Positions 11,411-23,940 of a DNA stretch of 64,000 bases are shown piece by piece. The translations under genes were made by a program, and so were the position numbers. A model generated the notes under the pieces. It did not search any database. It saw nothing but the letters and a program-made list of their open reading frames with translations, and was not told the DNA's origin. Position 1 is the first letter of the stretch. Every line of letters starts with the position of its first letter. The stretch spans positions 30,351,305 through 30,415,304 of the forward strand of contig CM060961.1 in assembly GCA_030765045.1 (NCBI GenBank), written 5' to 3'. This stretch comes from Tenodera sinensis. Lineage: Eukaryota > Arthropoda > Insecta > Mantodea > Mantidae.

Positions 11411-12239
11411 TTTTTCTATGTACCTACTTCATGTCAACTCTGCAGAAATAGTTTTATTACACATTTCATTAAAGGTACAGAAGTAACTCTACGAAAGATG
11501 TTTAAACGTTAGTCGCTACATATTGTCTTGAAATTACATACTCCTTTCAAGAAACAACTGGGCTAACACACGGAAAAGTACAATGTTGTTATCACCGAAT
11601 GTTACGCAAAGATTAATACAACAGGTTTCCAACTAGAACGAAGGCAATACTTAGTAATCAGTGAGAAATTGCTTCACGTGTACTGGTCAAGTTGAATATA
11701 CAAATTAGGCAACTTCAGAAAAAAAAGAACACCTGTCAGATTAAAAACTGTTTTAGCGTTTTGACGTTTTCACTTTCTGTGCCGCATATTTATCTATTGT
11801 CCATTTCACAATTAGACTGACAGCGCTAAAGCGGAATCAGCTCCTGTCACGTGATTTACTCCACGAGGGGAAGATATTCTGATGTCTATGATTGGCTCAA
11901 GTTAGATATGAATCGATTTCTGTTGGATGAAAGCAGACGAGTAGTAACAAATTCGACTCCAGCCAATGAAGAAGGCAAGGTGGCGAGACACGGTGAGTAT
12001 TCCGGTTTTCTTATAGCTGTCGCAAAATTTGATGGCGGCTGATAGCGGACTGAGTCTAATTTTTAAACGGACTATGCCTGGTGGAAGGGAAGTCATTACA
12101 TTAATTTAAACCAGTGTTAGATCTCAGTATTTGGAACACATTTTGTATCTTACGTTTTTGTCTCTGATCACTTCCTACAGAGATATTTTAGTTTTGTTGG
12201 AAACAACCTGGCAACACTGCAGATTGTGTCACTTTCTCT
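11411..12239. other. 5' flank of UGT-A, no gene recognised
   Basis: Short frames only. 12079-12100 carries GGTGGAAGGGAAGTCATTAC, the start motif of the repeat family described at 12240-12760. Confidence 0.4.
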
Positions 12240-12760
12240 AGCTCAGTACATAAACAAACACCGTACCGGTACGTCATGAAAGCAAACTCATATCTTGCTT
12301 TTTACTTGTGTTTACTGTGCGAGTGTAGGCCGATCACATGTATTAGCTCCCAAATCATTAAAACGAAAGCGAAAGTGCCCGACCTATTTACACCCACAAA
12401 CCAGGTCAATTCCCTGACCAACCTCAACGCAACGTTGTCGACTTACTGAAGGTCTGAAAGAGCAGCTCGGGGTATTCCTTCGTGTCCTTTAAGTGATTAG
12501 TTATTTCTTGATGTTCCATAATTACTACCGAATTTATGTCAGAAATAAGTTACTCTATGCATCTTACAAGTAATAAACTGTTATCTTAGTACATTCTTGT
12601 GGAATTACGCATCCAATTTGGATAAAAAAAAACTATGTATTTTTTTCCAAATCCGCTGATCAAAGGACAAAATACCGTTAGACTTTTTGCTTGTAATGCT
12701 TCTATGAAGCACATATTAGAAAGAATGTAGTGATTTCCCTTCTACCTGTATGTATGTTCC
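12240..12760 (-). repeat. Dispersed repeat family G (minus copy)
   Basis: Homologous to 44438-44975 and 63488-64000. On the minus strand it begins near GGTAGAAGGGAAATCACTAC and continues through GTGCTTCATAGAAGCATTAC. It then passes a CACTTAAAGGACACGAAGGA-type block and ends near GGTGTTTGTTTATGTACTGA. No coding capacity was recognised. Confidence 0.75.
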
Positions 12761-12861
12761 AACTAAAAGCTCCATATAAGTATATATTTTTTGGGGTCCA
12801 CTTTAGGCACAAAACATATTTTAGAGATGTCTCTCCCTTCCATCCTCTTTCTCTCTTCTGT

Positions 12862-12957
12862 CCACCCTCTCTATCTCTCTCTCTCTCTCTCTCTCGCTCT
12901 CTGTTTCTGTGAACGCGTAACTCAAAAACGAAAAGAAGCCCGATATTTACCAAAATT
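12862..12957 (+). repeat. R1-rep fragment with (CT)n
   Basis: A (CT)n tract is followed by GTGAACGCGTAACTCAAAAACGAAAAG, the block that follows the microsatellite in other R1-rep copies. It is cut off by a SINE at about 12957. Confidence 0.65.
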
Positions 12958-13170
12958 ACCGAGAGAGGTGGCGCAAGGTGAGGCTCGCATTCGGGAGGGC
13001 GTGGGTTCCACTCCCGCTGCCGATTTCCTGACCCAGGGATTTTTCCGGGGTTTCTCTGGTTTGCTAGGTGAATTCTGGAAATTCATCCCTCGAAATTTCT
13101 GACACTCCATTTGATCTCACTTCTCTTTTCACTTCACCTTGCATTGTGGTTAGTTGTGTCAGGGTTGGAA
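12957..13170 (+). mobile_element. tRNA-derived SINE, family 2
   Basis: The head ACCGAGAGAGGTGGCGCAAG is followed by GTGAGGCTCGCATTCGGGAG, a B-box-like GTGGGTTCCACTCCC and the core GGGATTTTTCCGGGGTTTCT. Same layout as 51510-51735 (minus). Confidence 0.75.
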
Positions 13171-13289
13171 GTGTAGGAGCGAGTTTCCGCGGATGTTATC
13201 TGTAAACGTTCGTCCCCTGGCAGGCCGATCGGAGCTGCCCTATATACCTGCAGGGAGCAAAGAGCTGAAAATGAGATTTTAGTTATTGA

Positions 13290-13575
13290 TGCTCTTTAAC
13301 TGCTGTGGTTCTCAGTGATTCATTCTATATTTAGCGTGAAATACCCCTTAATTTTGCTCAGAGGCCTCTTTAGCAGGCTTGAGGTTCTTTTACGTGCAGT
13401 AAATATGTGACACAGGATCATCAGCTTGGCTGTCCTTACAAAAGAAGTCATCCTAAGAATTTTTACGCCCAAAAAGAATCCATCGCCCTGCACCAGTTTG
13501 AACCTGCGACCTCGGAAACCAGAGGCTCAAGGATAGCGGTTGCACTAGAGGCCGCCGAGTGCTTCAAGCTGGAAA
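13290..13575 (-). mobile_element. Probable tRNA-derived SINE
   Basis: The minus strand reads CACTCGGCGGCCTCTAGTGC, then a B-box-like GCAGGTTCAAACTGG (13493-13508 region). The tRNA-like fold is weak and no second copy was seen in the window. Confidence 0.4.
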
Positions 13576-14403
13576 CATTGGGACCCTGCCTTCTGCTGTC
13601 GTGACTTCTGGTTCGGCTGCTCTGTCTCCTCTTACATCACCCCTCATCAAAAACAACCAATATCTCGGAAATGCTTATTGGCACATATTCGTGTAATTAA
13701 GTGTGTGCTTTAAAAAGAATATTTTTATGCCTTTGTGTCTTTCATGATCTACGGTTAAATATAATTACACAAAATTAATTTAAAATTAAAAGAACTCCAC
13801 AGGCTTTCGCAAAATATCGAAATATATCTACATATTCTCATGCACATGTCTTATGCATGTGATATTTTAATCAAAATCGATAAAATAAAAAACAAAAGTA
13901 TTTCACATGCAAAGAACAGTCTGGAGTAAAACAATGTTCTTGAAAATCTTCCTGTCGCATCCTTGGAAAATGAACTTTAATACCAAGTTTGATAATTGCG
14001 CAACATTGTAGTTTGGTTTATGTTGTTTACACAAAAGGACCTTTTTTCTGTTATTAATGTCCTTACAAATAATGAATCATATGAAAAATTTGGCGTGTTA
14101 TATACACATAAGTTTTTCTACTCACTGTGGTTTATTTTTATATAGTCTTAAAACTATTCTTAGAGAAGCTTCTTCTTCTACTTCATTTTCATCGAGATGG
14201 ACCTTTGCAGAAGTAGCTGCATTACACGTTTCGTTACAGGCACAAAGGGGATACCTACTGATAGTCAAATGTTTAAAAACTCGTCGCAATATGCCAATCT
14301 TGAAACTCGATATACATCGCGAGAAACAACTATATAGCGATATCTATCTCTTTATGACGAAGTACTGCAAAGCACAAACCAATAATAACGTTATCTCAGA
14401 AAC
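13576..14403. other. Intergenic, no gene recognised
   Basis: AT-rich. A short minus-strand R1-rep fragment lies at 13930-13990 (CTTCCTGTCGCATCCTTGGA is its complement). Nothing else was recognised. Confidence 0.4.
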
Positions 14404-14809
<406 letters not shown>

Positions 14810-15035
14810 GAAATAATTCGTATTTTAAACACATTTGGAGTTTGTATACGGTACGTTTTGGTGTTTTATGGTTTCCGAGTAAGGAGAACTTCACAGCTTG
14901 TTCCCACAAAGTTAAAGATATGCGTTTTATATTTTATAATCGAAATCGTTAGAACAATTTTTGGGAAAAAAAAAAAAAATCAAAGCTTTCGAAAAGTGTT
15001 ACACGCGAGGATAGTTTGGTTTGCATATATATCTT

Positions 15036-15240
15036 TTTTTCGGTTCGTTAGACGCTGACCTACTGATCCCAAGGTCGTGGGTTCAAATCCGGCCTAGACC
15101 GATGACTTTTAAGTGTGCTTAAAAACGACAGCTCCATGTCAGTAGATATACTGGCATGTAAAAGAACTCCTGCGGGACGAAATTCCGGCACACCGGCGAC
15201 GCTGATGTGATCCTGGCGATTGACAGCGTCGTTAAACAAC
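15036..15240 (+). mobile_element. tRNA-derived SINE, family 1
   Basis: Partial tRNA-like head (GTTAGACGCTGACCTACTGA), B box GGGTTCAAATCC, then the family body (AAAACGACAGCTCCATGTCA, CGGCACACCGGCGACGCTGA) and tail GACAGCGTCGTTAAACAAC. Other copies: 19111-19328 (minus), 51232-51455 and 56659-56862. Confidence 0.85.
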
Positions 15241-15854
15241 AAAGTAATGTTTTAATTTTTGGGTGATTTTCATTAAAAATCTGCGTAATCATTTTGGTGT
15301 TGAATTTAAATACCGAGGTTGCCCCCCCCCCCCGCCCCCCGCCCCCCTGCCCACGTTTCGCGGCGCCCATGCCTAACTTGTCCGGCGAAATGTCTATCAA
15401 ATTTCGTTATACAAGTGCTAAATAGGTCTTAATTTATGTTGTTTATATAATTTTGTTCAATAAAATTGCAATGCTCTTTCGGATATTTCGATGTAGTAGC
15501 TCATGGGCAAACAGAATTAACAGATGGACATGACATTCTTCAAATCTCATCGAACTTTGTTATGCTGCATTTGAGCCAGAGAGGCCGGAGGAGTAATGAA
15601 CTTGTCCGACATCTAGTGAACAATATTGGAATTATGTGGAGCAAAGATATGAGGTTCCAGCGGAATGGGATAGGTGGTGCTTATCTCCATGTTCAGATTC
15701 AAAGAGTTCGACGGAGAGATACTCGTTTGCATAGTAATTTTGTTGCTTTTGAACACTGGAGAACCGCACAATGGCACTTGTCCTCACTTTTATTTGTAAC
15801 TGTAAATACCTTTAACAGAATCCAAAGTGGTGGCTTTAGAGGTAACTACTGAAC
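15241..15854. other. Intergenic with an unassigned 128-codon open frame
   Basis: A poly-C-rich patch lies near 15322-15348. The plus-strand frame 15466-15852 (MQCSFGYFDVVAHGQTELTD onward) has no recognised domain, and the minus strand also reads open in places. I cannot say whether it is coding. Confidence 0.25.
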
Positions 15855-16660
15855 CATTTTCCTCCAAAGGGATGCCTAACTATTCCATGTTCCACTCTTA
15901 GATGACAGTATGGAGTTAAATGGGATATATCTGTCTCTATCTAGCGCATACGAGTTGCCATTAGCCTCGTCCTTTTCTACCCTCGCACTGTTGCCACGTT
16001 CCTAATAGCATGGTATAAACATTCAGTTGTTATAAATTTCAGGTTTGAACATATTATCCTACGCAGTGTTTTTCTCTATCAGGTTATATCCTTTTTAGTC
16101 ATTATACATTTCTATAGGCCCATATTTCTTCAGAAACCGTTTTTTTTCCCCCCCAATAGAAGTGCGATATTTGCTGTTTCTGTACTCATCACGCACTAAC
16201 TGCTGGAATACGTCTGTATTTTTTTCTTAGCTAGAGTAAACCATAGTGCTACTACCTGCCTACTTTCAGTTATCTATGTTTACTCAGTTAAGTGTTACAA
16301 TTTTTTAAATTAAATGTTTTCAGAAAATTTTATGTCTGTGCACTGCAAAAGTTACGCAGTGTGAAACTTTTTTTTTTATTGAGTTTACATCGGGGACCAA
16401 GCGAGAACAAATTTTGAGGAAGGTTGGAGAAAGTTTTTAAAATAAACCAAACGGCCGTAACCTCTTTCTTTTATCCAGTAAGGCAAACAAAAGGTATTCA
16501 TCTACTCAGCGTATTCTCGCGCTAGGCCTGACAGTGTAAGTCCTGATAGTATAAGGAGCAGCACTAGCATTAGTTCGAAAGAAGCAGTGTGTGTAACTGT
16601 GTGGAATCTGTGAGCTGTTATCGCGTTATTTGTTAAATATTTTCTTAAATATTTGTAGTT

Positions 16661-17380
16661 ATGGAGGGGGAAGCTAGGAAGAGACGAAATATTGATAAAT
16701 TAAGAAGTAAGGAACACCAAATAATTATGAATGTGTTAGATTATTTTTCAAGTAAAATGCGTGTGAGTAAGGCAGTAAAACAAACAGCTAAGGCTATCGG
16801 GTGTTCAGAAGCAGTGGCGTATAGGATTAAAAAGGAAGTAATGAAAAGACCTCTAAGAACGCCATTTAAAAGAAAACAAAAAAGGCGGCAAAATAAAAAA
16901 ACCGCTAGGTTAACGCAATGTGATGGAATAGTGCAAACTGAAGTGCGGCGAATTATTCATTTTTTACTGTTTGCAAATATTCCACCCACAATGAATATAA
17001 TTTTGTCATGGTTCAACAGTGATGAGACCCTACCAAATTTCTCAAGGGCCACTTTTAGTCGGTTCTTACATGATTTGGGGTTCGAATGTGAAAGAAGGGG
17101 TAACAAGTGCATATTAACAGATAGAGACGATATCATCAGATGGCGACATAAATATCTAAAAGACGTAAAAAGGTTTAGGGACCAGGGGAAATCAATTGTT
17201 TATACAGACGAGTCATTTGTAAATTTAGGCCATACAGTGACAAAGGTGTGGAGGGATGTTAAAGTTAAAAGTGAAGGACTCAGTACAGTACTCAGGCCAC
17301 CTCGAGTCGCACGCGGAGAAATATTCGCAACTAGTACATGTTGCAACACTGCGCTCCATTTAACGTGTGCTGTCATCTAA
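16661..17380 (+). pseudogene. Tc1/IS630-like transposase, N-terminal part, uninterrupted ORF
   Basis: 239 codons. An N-terminal helix-turn-helix-like region (KQTAKAIGCSEAVAYRIKKE) is followed by a basic stretch, a second DNA-binding-like segment (FSRATFSRFLHDLGFECERR) and IVYTDESFVNLGHTVTKVW. The last matches the first catalytic Asp region (TDES) of the DDE domain. Similarity fades after LRPPRVARGE, so the second Asp and the Glu are absent and the product cannot be an active transposase. The reading frame has no stops, so it is young or was under selection. It sits inside the left copy of the 17.4/24.0-kb direct repeat. No terminal inverted repeats were found. Confidence 0.65.
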
Positions 17381-17410
17381 GGGTGAAATGCGCTATATAG
17401 TTAATAAGGA

Positions 17411-17765
17411 TCGGATAGGGGTGGTTAACGGCAAACCTAAACAGGAGAGTGGAATGCCCCGCCCCCTTTTTTTCAATAAAAGTAGTGGGTAGTCTTCACC
17501 TTTTATTCATAGGTCAATCAGAATAATTGCAGATTAGGCTGGGCCGAAGTTTAGCGGCCTAAAAATCATATTTGGCAACTAAACTTAAATTCATTTTCTC
17601 ACCCTTTGGCTCTCGACTATACACAATGTCAATTTCAATTGAGCACATCGCAGAGTATCAGGAAGGCCCCCCTTAAAGTAAACACGCCATATTACCGGCA
17701 GACTAGAAAGTCGCCACTTACCAAGTATGCAAGGACCCCTCTCTCCTGAAAGCCACGTCGAGACT
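17411..17765 (-). repeat. Direct repeat, left copy (candidate 3' LTR)
   Basis: Closely similar, same orientation, to 24038-24387: CGGATAGGGGTGGTTA, AACAGGAGAGTGGAATGCCC and TATGCAAGGACC near the end. A 5' piece (CTCCAAAGGGATGCCTAACT) is at 15863-15884, so the copy is split by about 1.5 kb that holds the Tc1-like ORF. With the right copy it brackets the minus-strand Gag-protease relic, as LTRs would. No polypurine tract was found beside it. Confidence 0.55.
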
Positions 17766-17880
17766 GACCCACGGTAGGTAAGTAGAGAAATAAGGTAGGC
17801 CACTCCGGCACATTGATTGCAAGCAACATACGTCACATGGAGGTCGGATAGCGCGCGCAGTTCAGACAGCAATTGAAAGT

Positions 17881-19110
17881 GAGCGCTTCAAACCCGTTTT
17901 GACATATACCATTTAAAACATTGACTGATAGTTCCATTGCGTAAACACTTAAGCAATAATTAACAATGTGTAGCAAAATGCAATGATATGTGGTATAAAA
18001 GATACCTTAACTGAAAGAAACATTAGAAACGTTCAACACATTCTACTAATTACAAACCAATTTTACCACCACCACCGAAGCTACAATCAAAATAAGAAGT
18101 AACAAATATTGTTTGATCTTAAAAGTAGACTTACATTTGGTCAAGTTATTGCAGAAGAAGTAGCTGACGCCCACTGCTGACACTTCCTCGCCTTCCTTTT
18201 TGTCATTGTTACAGCTTTTAATTTGTTATTCAAATAATTTTGGTATGCTGATGCTCCCTTAGTTGCAGTTACCTGAAGATCCCTCTGTTCTAACGAGTTT
18301 ATACTTATGATGAACCCAGAAAATAGCATGTATGACAAAATCAGTAGATTAGCTTTTCAAAATTCTAATTTTATAGTGAAAAGTACTGTTCTTATGTAGT
18401 TTTTAAAAATGCATTCATTTTTTTTAATGCATAACAGAGTTTTTAAATTGTATGTAAAATATGATAAAACTGCTCCTCTCGTTTTAATGTTCATATGCTG
18501 TTTTAGCACTTTAGAAGATTTTGGCTTTCTAGGTGTAATAGTTTGGAGAAAATGTTACCTCCATGTACACAATGAAAGGTTACGCGAATATGGAGAGGGA
18601 AAAAAAAAAAAATTACAAAAACCATAAAAGGGCGTGGCAGACGCAGCATGTTATTTAAATGGGATTTTGACGACTATCAAATGTAAAACAACCCATATAT
18701 CATATATCAATGAATGCGGAAAAGAATTGAGTTTTCAACCATGAAAAGAATAAAACATCTTTTTTTACCTCAGGAGCTACAATTTGCCCTTAATGAGACA
18801 CATTCTTATATTACTTTTATTCAGTAAACATGCCCAAATAAACAATTACGTTTTGACATTACATACCTTTTAATTAATTTGGCTGGTGCTTGTGCTGTTT
18901 TCTGAGCTCGAACCCGGGAGCGTGTCAACATGCCAGTTGTGAATCAGCAAACACGGCACCGCATCAGCACGTAAAATTGTTCTTATAGGCAATCCGAGTA
19001 ATTCATTTCTTAGTCCTGTTGATAGTCCTCAGGACGAAAATACACGGAGCACACTCGAGCATTGCCGGCGCTGAACTTATCGCTCCGCTTACATCGAAAT
19101 TAAATTATTT
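17881..19110. other. Intergenic, no gene recognised
   Basis: A TATAAAA-like string occurs near 17992-18002 with no gene after it. A possible SINE remnant (B-box-like GGGTTCGAGCTC on the minus strand) lies near 18903-18915. Confidence 0.4.
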
Positions 19111-19328
19111 TGTTGTTTAACGACGCTGTCAATTGCCAGGATCACATCAGCGTCGCCGGTGTGCCGGAATTTTGTCCCGCAGGGGTTCTTTTACATGCCA
19201 GTAAATCTGCTGACATGGAGCTGTCGTTTTTAAGCACACTTAAAAACCATCGGCCTGGGCCGGATTTGAACCCACGACCTTGGGAACAGTAGGCCAGCGT
19301 CTAACCAACTGAGCCACCCAGACCGACC
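19111..19328 (-). mobile_element. tRNA-derived SINE, family 1
   Basis: Best-preserved head of the family. The minus strand reads GGTGGCTCAGTTGGTTAGAC (A box), B box GGGTTCAAATCC, the common body and the tail CGTCGTTAAACAACAAAATAA. Confidence 0.88.
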
Positions 19329-20800
19329 CCGCTTACATCGAGATATTCATGTACGCCTTACTTTGTCATCTTTTGGAAATTTGGGATACATTATTCCGGA
19401 AGTTTCTGTTCCCATATTGCAACACTGAGCAACAGTTAAGTTTGCTTTTCGAAACATTCATTTTTAACACGAATGCACACACTTGTATTTCCAAATTGTG
19501 TCAACTAAAACTAACTACATAGTAGGTGATCGAAAATAGCATTGTTTGCAACTGTCCTGGAGCGCGAAATTGGGGCACCTGATTGGTCAGTATAGTGAAT
19601 CACATAAGGATATTATTTAAAATATTGTTCTGCGATTCGTCAAAATAATTGCATAGGCGTGACTTCAAGATGTGTTTTCCAGAAAATGCGAAATTTTCTG
19701 TCTTAGAAATTAGTCCGTTAACACGTACCACAAAATGCATCTCATAAGGCAATTCGACACGTTTTATTATGTTAGTTCGTGCCATTTTAAATGCGTCATG
19801 GCTAAGACAGAACACTCCAACCCTTTTAAGATGAACAGAAAGATAAAAGGAAGCGAAATACAATGACCTTAGTTTTGTCAAAGAGTGTGCACCGCCTTAA
19901 CCCAAACCGTACTGAAATGCACGTATATATAGCATGAACAAAAGGCTAATGACCCTTCCTGTATAGCTATGCAGTGCTTCTTTCACATTCGGGAAATACG
20001 GACAATATTTTCTTTCCCATTTTAAAGAAAAGGAGCAATCGGCCCGTGCTGGAATAACCTTGCAATTATACAATACGTTGATGATATTTCACAAATAAAC
20101 GTAATTTGCAATTAATCACATTATTTTACAACCTCAAATCAGATTTTCTCTAGTTTTGATCACTGTGGTCATCTATGAAAACGCGCAACACGTATAACTA
20201 AAATTATTTAAAATTGTTTAATGTATTAAAATATGCACAGCATATATTTTAATGACAAAAAATTTGATGTGCTATTACAAATTATTTTCTTGGCTCACTC
20301 TTGTACAAAGTATTCTTACCAAGCCTTATCCTTCTATATATTCATGTTAACAGAGATAAACTTTCATTACACATTATAAAGGATTCATAGGTGAAAGCGA
20401 TAGGCAAACCTTCTCCTCCCCCCCCCCCCCCTCTCTCTCTCTCTCACTCTCCGTTTCAAATATATTGGTATTTTCAAAAATGATAGCTGTCGTAATTGTG
20501 TTATTTATTCCATTTTCCTCTATGTTGTAGTTTCAAATTGCTGAAAAAGAGTGGCCACCCAGTTATTTCTTAGAAGAACAGCTCAGTCAATAAAATACTG
20601 TCTTAATAGGGAAAGAAGGTCAGTCTCACATTCTGTTTTCGCTTATTACATTATTAAAAGGCCTTTTAGGACGAGTTGCGTTGCAATTATAATCTAAATG
20701 TCGAAGAAAGTGAAAAAGAAAAAAAAAAAAAAAAAAAAAAAAGCGTGTTGGAAGCTCGTAATAATTGCACGATTATCTGGCACATAGTTGTTCCTTCTTC
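19329..20800. other. No gene recognised; could be decayed LTR-element interior
   Basis: A poly-C/(CT)n tract lies at 20420-20453 and poly-A at 20719-20742. The missing RT, RNase H and integrase of the LTR element would be expected here, but no such motifs could be read. Confidence 0.35.
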
Positions 20801-21001
20801 CTACAGATAATTTTCATTTCTGTAAAGGGGCTTGCCTCTAACAAGATATTGATAATAGTAAGCTTCGTGAACTAATGAACATGAACTTCCGGAGTCTAAA
20901 AGGGCAAGCAGTGGGTGTTTACCAACCAAAAACTGTACCGTTGGCTTCAAATAATTTGGCTTGCCTACCAGACGACGAAATTTAATACTAGCGGACAGCA
21001 A
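20801..21001 (-). pseudogene. Retroviral-type aspartic protease fragment of the LTR element
   Basis: The minus strand reads LVGKPNYLKPTVQFLVGKHP, then LLALLDSGSSCSLVHEA. The D-S-G with flanking hydrophobic residues is the active-site motif of retrotransposon aspartic proteases. It directly follows the zinc-knuckle region. The frame stops at 20801 and no polymerase follows. Confidence 0.65.
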
Positions 21002-21248
21002 CCCCGACCCCTGGCGTCAACTGGGACGTGTTGGAACCCACATTGCCTCTGGTACTCGAACATACCTCCCCCGACCTCGTGGAACAGCACATTGGTTTAC
21101 TAGCTAGATGACTAGTAGATCCACACCGAAAACAAGGCCTATTTGACCGAGCATTCCCTCGTCCGGGAACCGCACTACCATAATGCTGTGAGTTGCCTTC
21201 CACACCGAATGGTGGGGGACGAGACACATCGACACCACGTGCCGAATT
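20988..21248 (-). pseudogene. Gag zinc-knuckle region of the LTR element
   Basis: Minus frame with NSARGVDVSRPPPFGVEGN, then RPCFRCGSTSHLASKPMC. This gives C-x2-C-x4-H-x6-C rather than the usual x4 before the last Cys. It is the continuation of the Gag that ends at about 22930, split by the LINE insertion. Confidence 0.6.
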
Positions 21249-22932
21249 GTTTCAGTTTCAGTTTCCTTTATTCCTAATTTTGGCTTGGTGCCAGTACAAG
21301 GGGCCCGGCTTACAGGCTATAAATTTACATTTATTTACATTATTTTTATTTACAAAGTTATAGTTTTGGGTTTCACTAAAAACACATTCGATGACCTTCT
21401 TTAGGCCACCGAGAATACTTTTTGTTTGTCTTTTGGTGTCTGTTTCAATGTGTTTTTTTTTTTTCTTTTCTTTATATAGGTACATATATACATCTATATA
21501 CACAAATACACCCACACACTCACATCCACACGCTTACACACACACGTTCACTGGGCACACCAGTAATATGCGTCCAGCTCGCGCACTGCACTATTTACAA
21601 TATTTACATTTTCCCGCTGTTTTCCTGCGCGGGCAGGGTGTAGCTACTGGGTGTTTTCCAAGGAGAGGGCCTCTGCCGTAACGTGTGTGTGGCCTAAGAG
21701 CGAGATTGCATGGACACGCATTAGTCGGCGAGCCGTGCCCCGTCTACAACATTTTTATTCTAGTATGTTTGCGGTGCTTTGGCTTGCCTTTGCCAATGCT
21801 GGCGATCACGTAGTTTTCGTGGGTTCCTAATGCGCGTCCATGTTGCCGTTGCTCTTTTTGCTATTGCCTCTGGGATGGACGGGATCTGAGTTTCGAGGTG
21901 AAGTGTTTGGTTAGTGGTAAGGGGTGGAGCTGAAAGGATTTTTCTAAGGGAGACATTTTGGAGGGTTTGAATTTGTTTGAGGGCGGTTTTGGAGGCATTT
22001 GCCCAGGCCTCGCATGCGTACAGGACCACCAAGAGTATAAATGACCTATATAAAATCAGCTTGGATTTAACTTGTAGCTGTTTGCTGCGGAAGATGGGGA
22101 CGCATAACTTTAACCGCTGTCTGCCTTTGTTGGCCGTATTTTTTATGAGGGTGGACCAGCACATCGTGCGGTTCATGGTGACACCAAGGTATTTGACATT
22201 CTGGCGACAGTGCTGTACTTGACCACCGACCGTTAGGTCCGTTGCCAAAGTGTGATGCCGCTTTGAAAAATGTATTATCTGGCATTTATTGGGGTTAATT
22301 TTGATTTTCCAATCATGCAGCTATGAGAGGAAGTTGTTTGTGTATCTTTGCATTTCTACAAGGCCGAAACGAGGATTTTTGTGGTGGTTGTATATTGCAG
22401 TGTGGTCTGGACACATGGCGACCTTGCATCTGACGTCCACTGGGAAATCATTTGTAAACAATATGTACAGGAACGGTGACATGATTGCCCCTTGTGGGAC
22501 GCCCGCCCGCATCACTCTCTCCCGAGAGGAGCAGTGGCACACTTGAACGTAAAAGTGTCGATTTTCTAAGAAGTTGTGCAGCAGGTATAGATAATTTTGG
22601 AGTGCCGGGAAATTGTGGTGCAATTTGTAAATGAGGCCATTTTGCCAGCACCGGTCAAATGCAGCTTCTACGTCCAGAAATAATGCCAACGTTGAAGCCC
22701 CATTGTTAAATTGCTCTGTTGCGTCATCGGTTAGTCTGAGAAGCTGTAATTCTGTGGAATGTCCTTTTCTATAGCCAAACTGTGAATTTGAGAGTTTATA
22801 TTTTTCCGAAACTTGTTTTTGAAGTCGAGAAAGGATAAGTTTTTCGAGCAATTTACCAATAGTAGATAAGAGACTAATGAGGCGGTAATTTTGCGGCTGT
22901 CTGGTGCTTTTTCCTTGCTTGGGAGCATGATA
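21249..22932 (-). mobile_element. Jockey-like LINE, 5'-truncated, inserted in the Gag region
   Basis: From 22911 downward the minus strand reads RQPQNYRLISLLSTIGKLLE, QFGYRKGHSTELQLLRLTDD, TLALFLDVEAAFDRCW and RAGVPQGAIMSPFLYILFTN. The palm motif that should be YADD reads CPDH, so it is catalytically dead. A single in-frame TAG (22321-22323) is followed by LHDWKIKINPNKCQIIHFSK, the KYLGVTMNR block and a thumb region to about 21760. 21249-21759 would be the 3' UTR, ending in short GAAACT repeats. A frameshift lies near 22905. Confidence 0.8.
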
Positions 22933-23940
22933 ACCTAAAAAGAGCTTCCAAATCTTTAAAGCTTGCTGGTCGTGACATAAATACCAAGGCCGAACGTGTG
23001 TCAGGAGCCAGGCCAGTAAGAATTAAATCACAAATCTGGCTCTCCGCGTCCGGCAATCTCAAAACACGTCCAAACAGTTTCACTCTTGCCACATAATCCG
23101 CAAAAGACCCCCCCCCCCAATCCCTGGGGGTTCAAATAATAATCCTGGACTAACTTCTGCGAAACGCGACTGGGAATAAAACATCTCAAAACCCTCTCGT
23201 GTAAGTCAGTTATCGGGTCAGCGTTCCCTTTAACATTTCCAATGATATCGCGCACCATATCGCCCGATCTGGACATAATCACTTCTAACAATTGTAGGTC
23301 AGAAACTTCACACAACCTTGCACGCTCTTTGGCCGAACCAGAAATTTTAGGAAAACAACCGCAGTCGAAACATCTAACTTAAAATGTTGAAATGATTCCG
23401 CTAACGGTTGAAGTGGATGTAATAGTTTTAAGGGTATGAAAGCTGACACAGTCGGATCTGCATTAGACGACATATTAGACACTAAAGAGGTTTCCCTCTG
23501 CTGTTGCGAAAGCTGATCTAGATATTTCTTAAACTGTGTTCGTAAATCAGCTAATGGTAACGTAAATGTTATGCCCTGTGGAAATCGCAAAAAATAATCC
23601 ACTATTTGCACATATTGAAAAATTCTAGCAGTTAAACGCCTAATCTGGTGTTTTGAAAAACTAGAACTACCATTGATATCGGGAAACATTTCCGCAAACT
23701 CTAAGTTCGGTGCCTTGCATAATGAAGGCGACTCTGCAACTAAAGGATGTGTGTCGGCCAATTTAACAGAATCCTTCTCTTTGACCTGATGGAAAACGTC
23801 TAATAGGGCAGGTACATCTGCCGAAGTTAAATAATCTCCCCCACGAATTCCCACTTCAGAAAGCAATTCATGCTTTCGCAAAAGGTGAAAATCTGGCAAT
23901 ACGGCCATAACTAAAATCAAATACTTGGCCTCTTAAAAAC
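22933..23940 (-). pseudogene. Gag of an LTR retrotransposon, two frameshifts
   Basis: Reading down from 23940: FLRGQVFDFSY, then KHELLSEVGIRGGDYLTSAD, like the N-terminal LxKxELxxExxIRG region of insect Ty3-type Gags. Next come a glutamine-rich segment, then KERARLCEVSDLQLLEVIMS, RVLRCFIPSRVSQKLVQDYY, and VKLFGRVLRLPDAESQICDL with ILTGLAPDTRSALVFMSRP. Frames shift near 23352 and at the poly-C run 23108-23117. The region is cut by the LINE at about 22932 and resumes at 21248. It is upstream of the zinc knuckle and protease. Non-functional. Confidence 0.65.

Noticed and set aside
17591..17872. Minus-strand ORF shared with 24214-24429 as a conserved protein
   Set aside because: The shared part lies wholly inside the direct repeat, so identity reflects repeat copies rather than protein conservation.
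20411..20453. Poly-C and (CT)n stretch as a polypurine tract of the LTR element
   Set aside because: It is far from the candidate 3' LTR and looks like an ordinary simple repeat.
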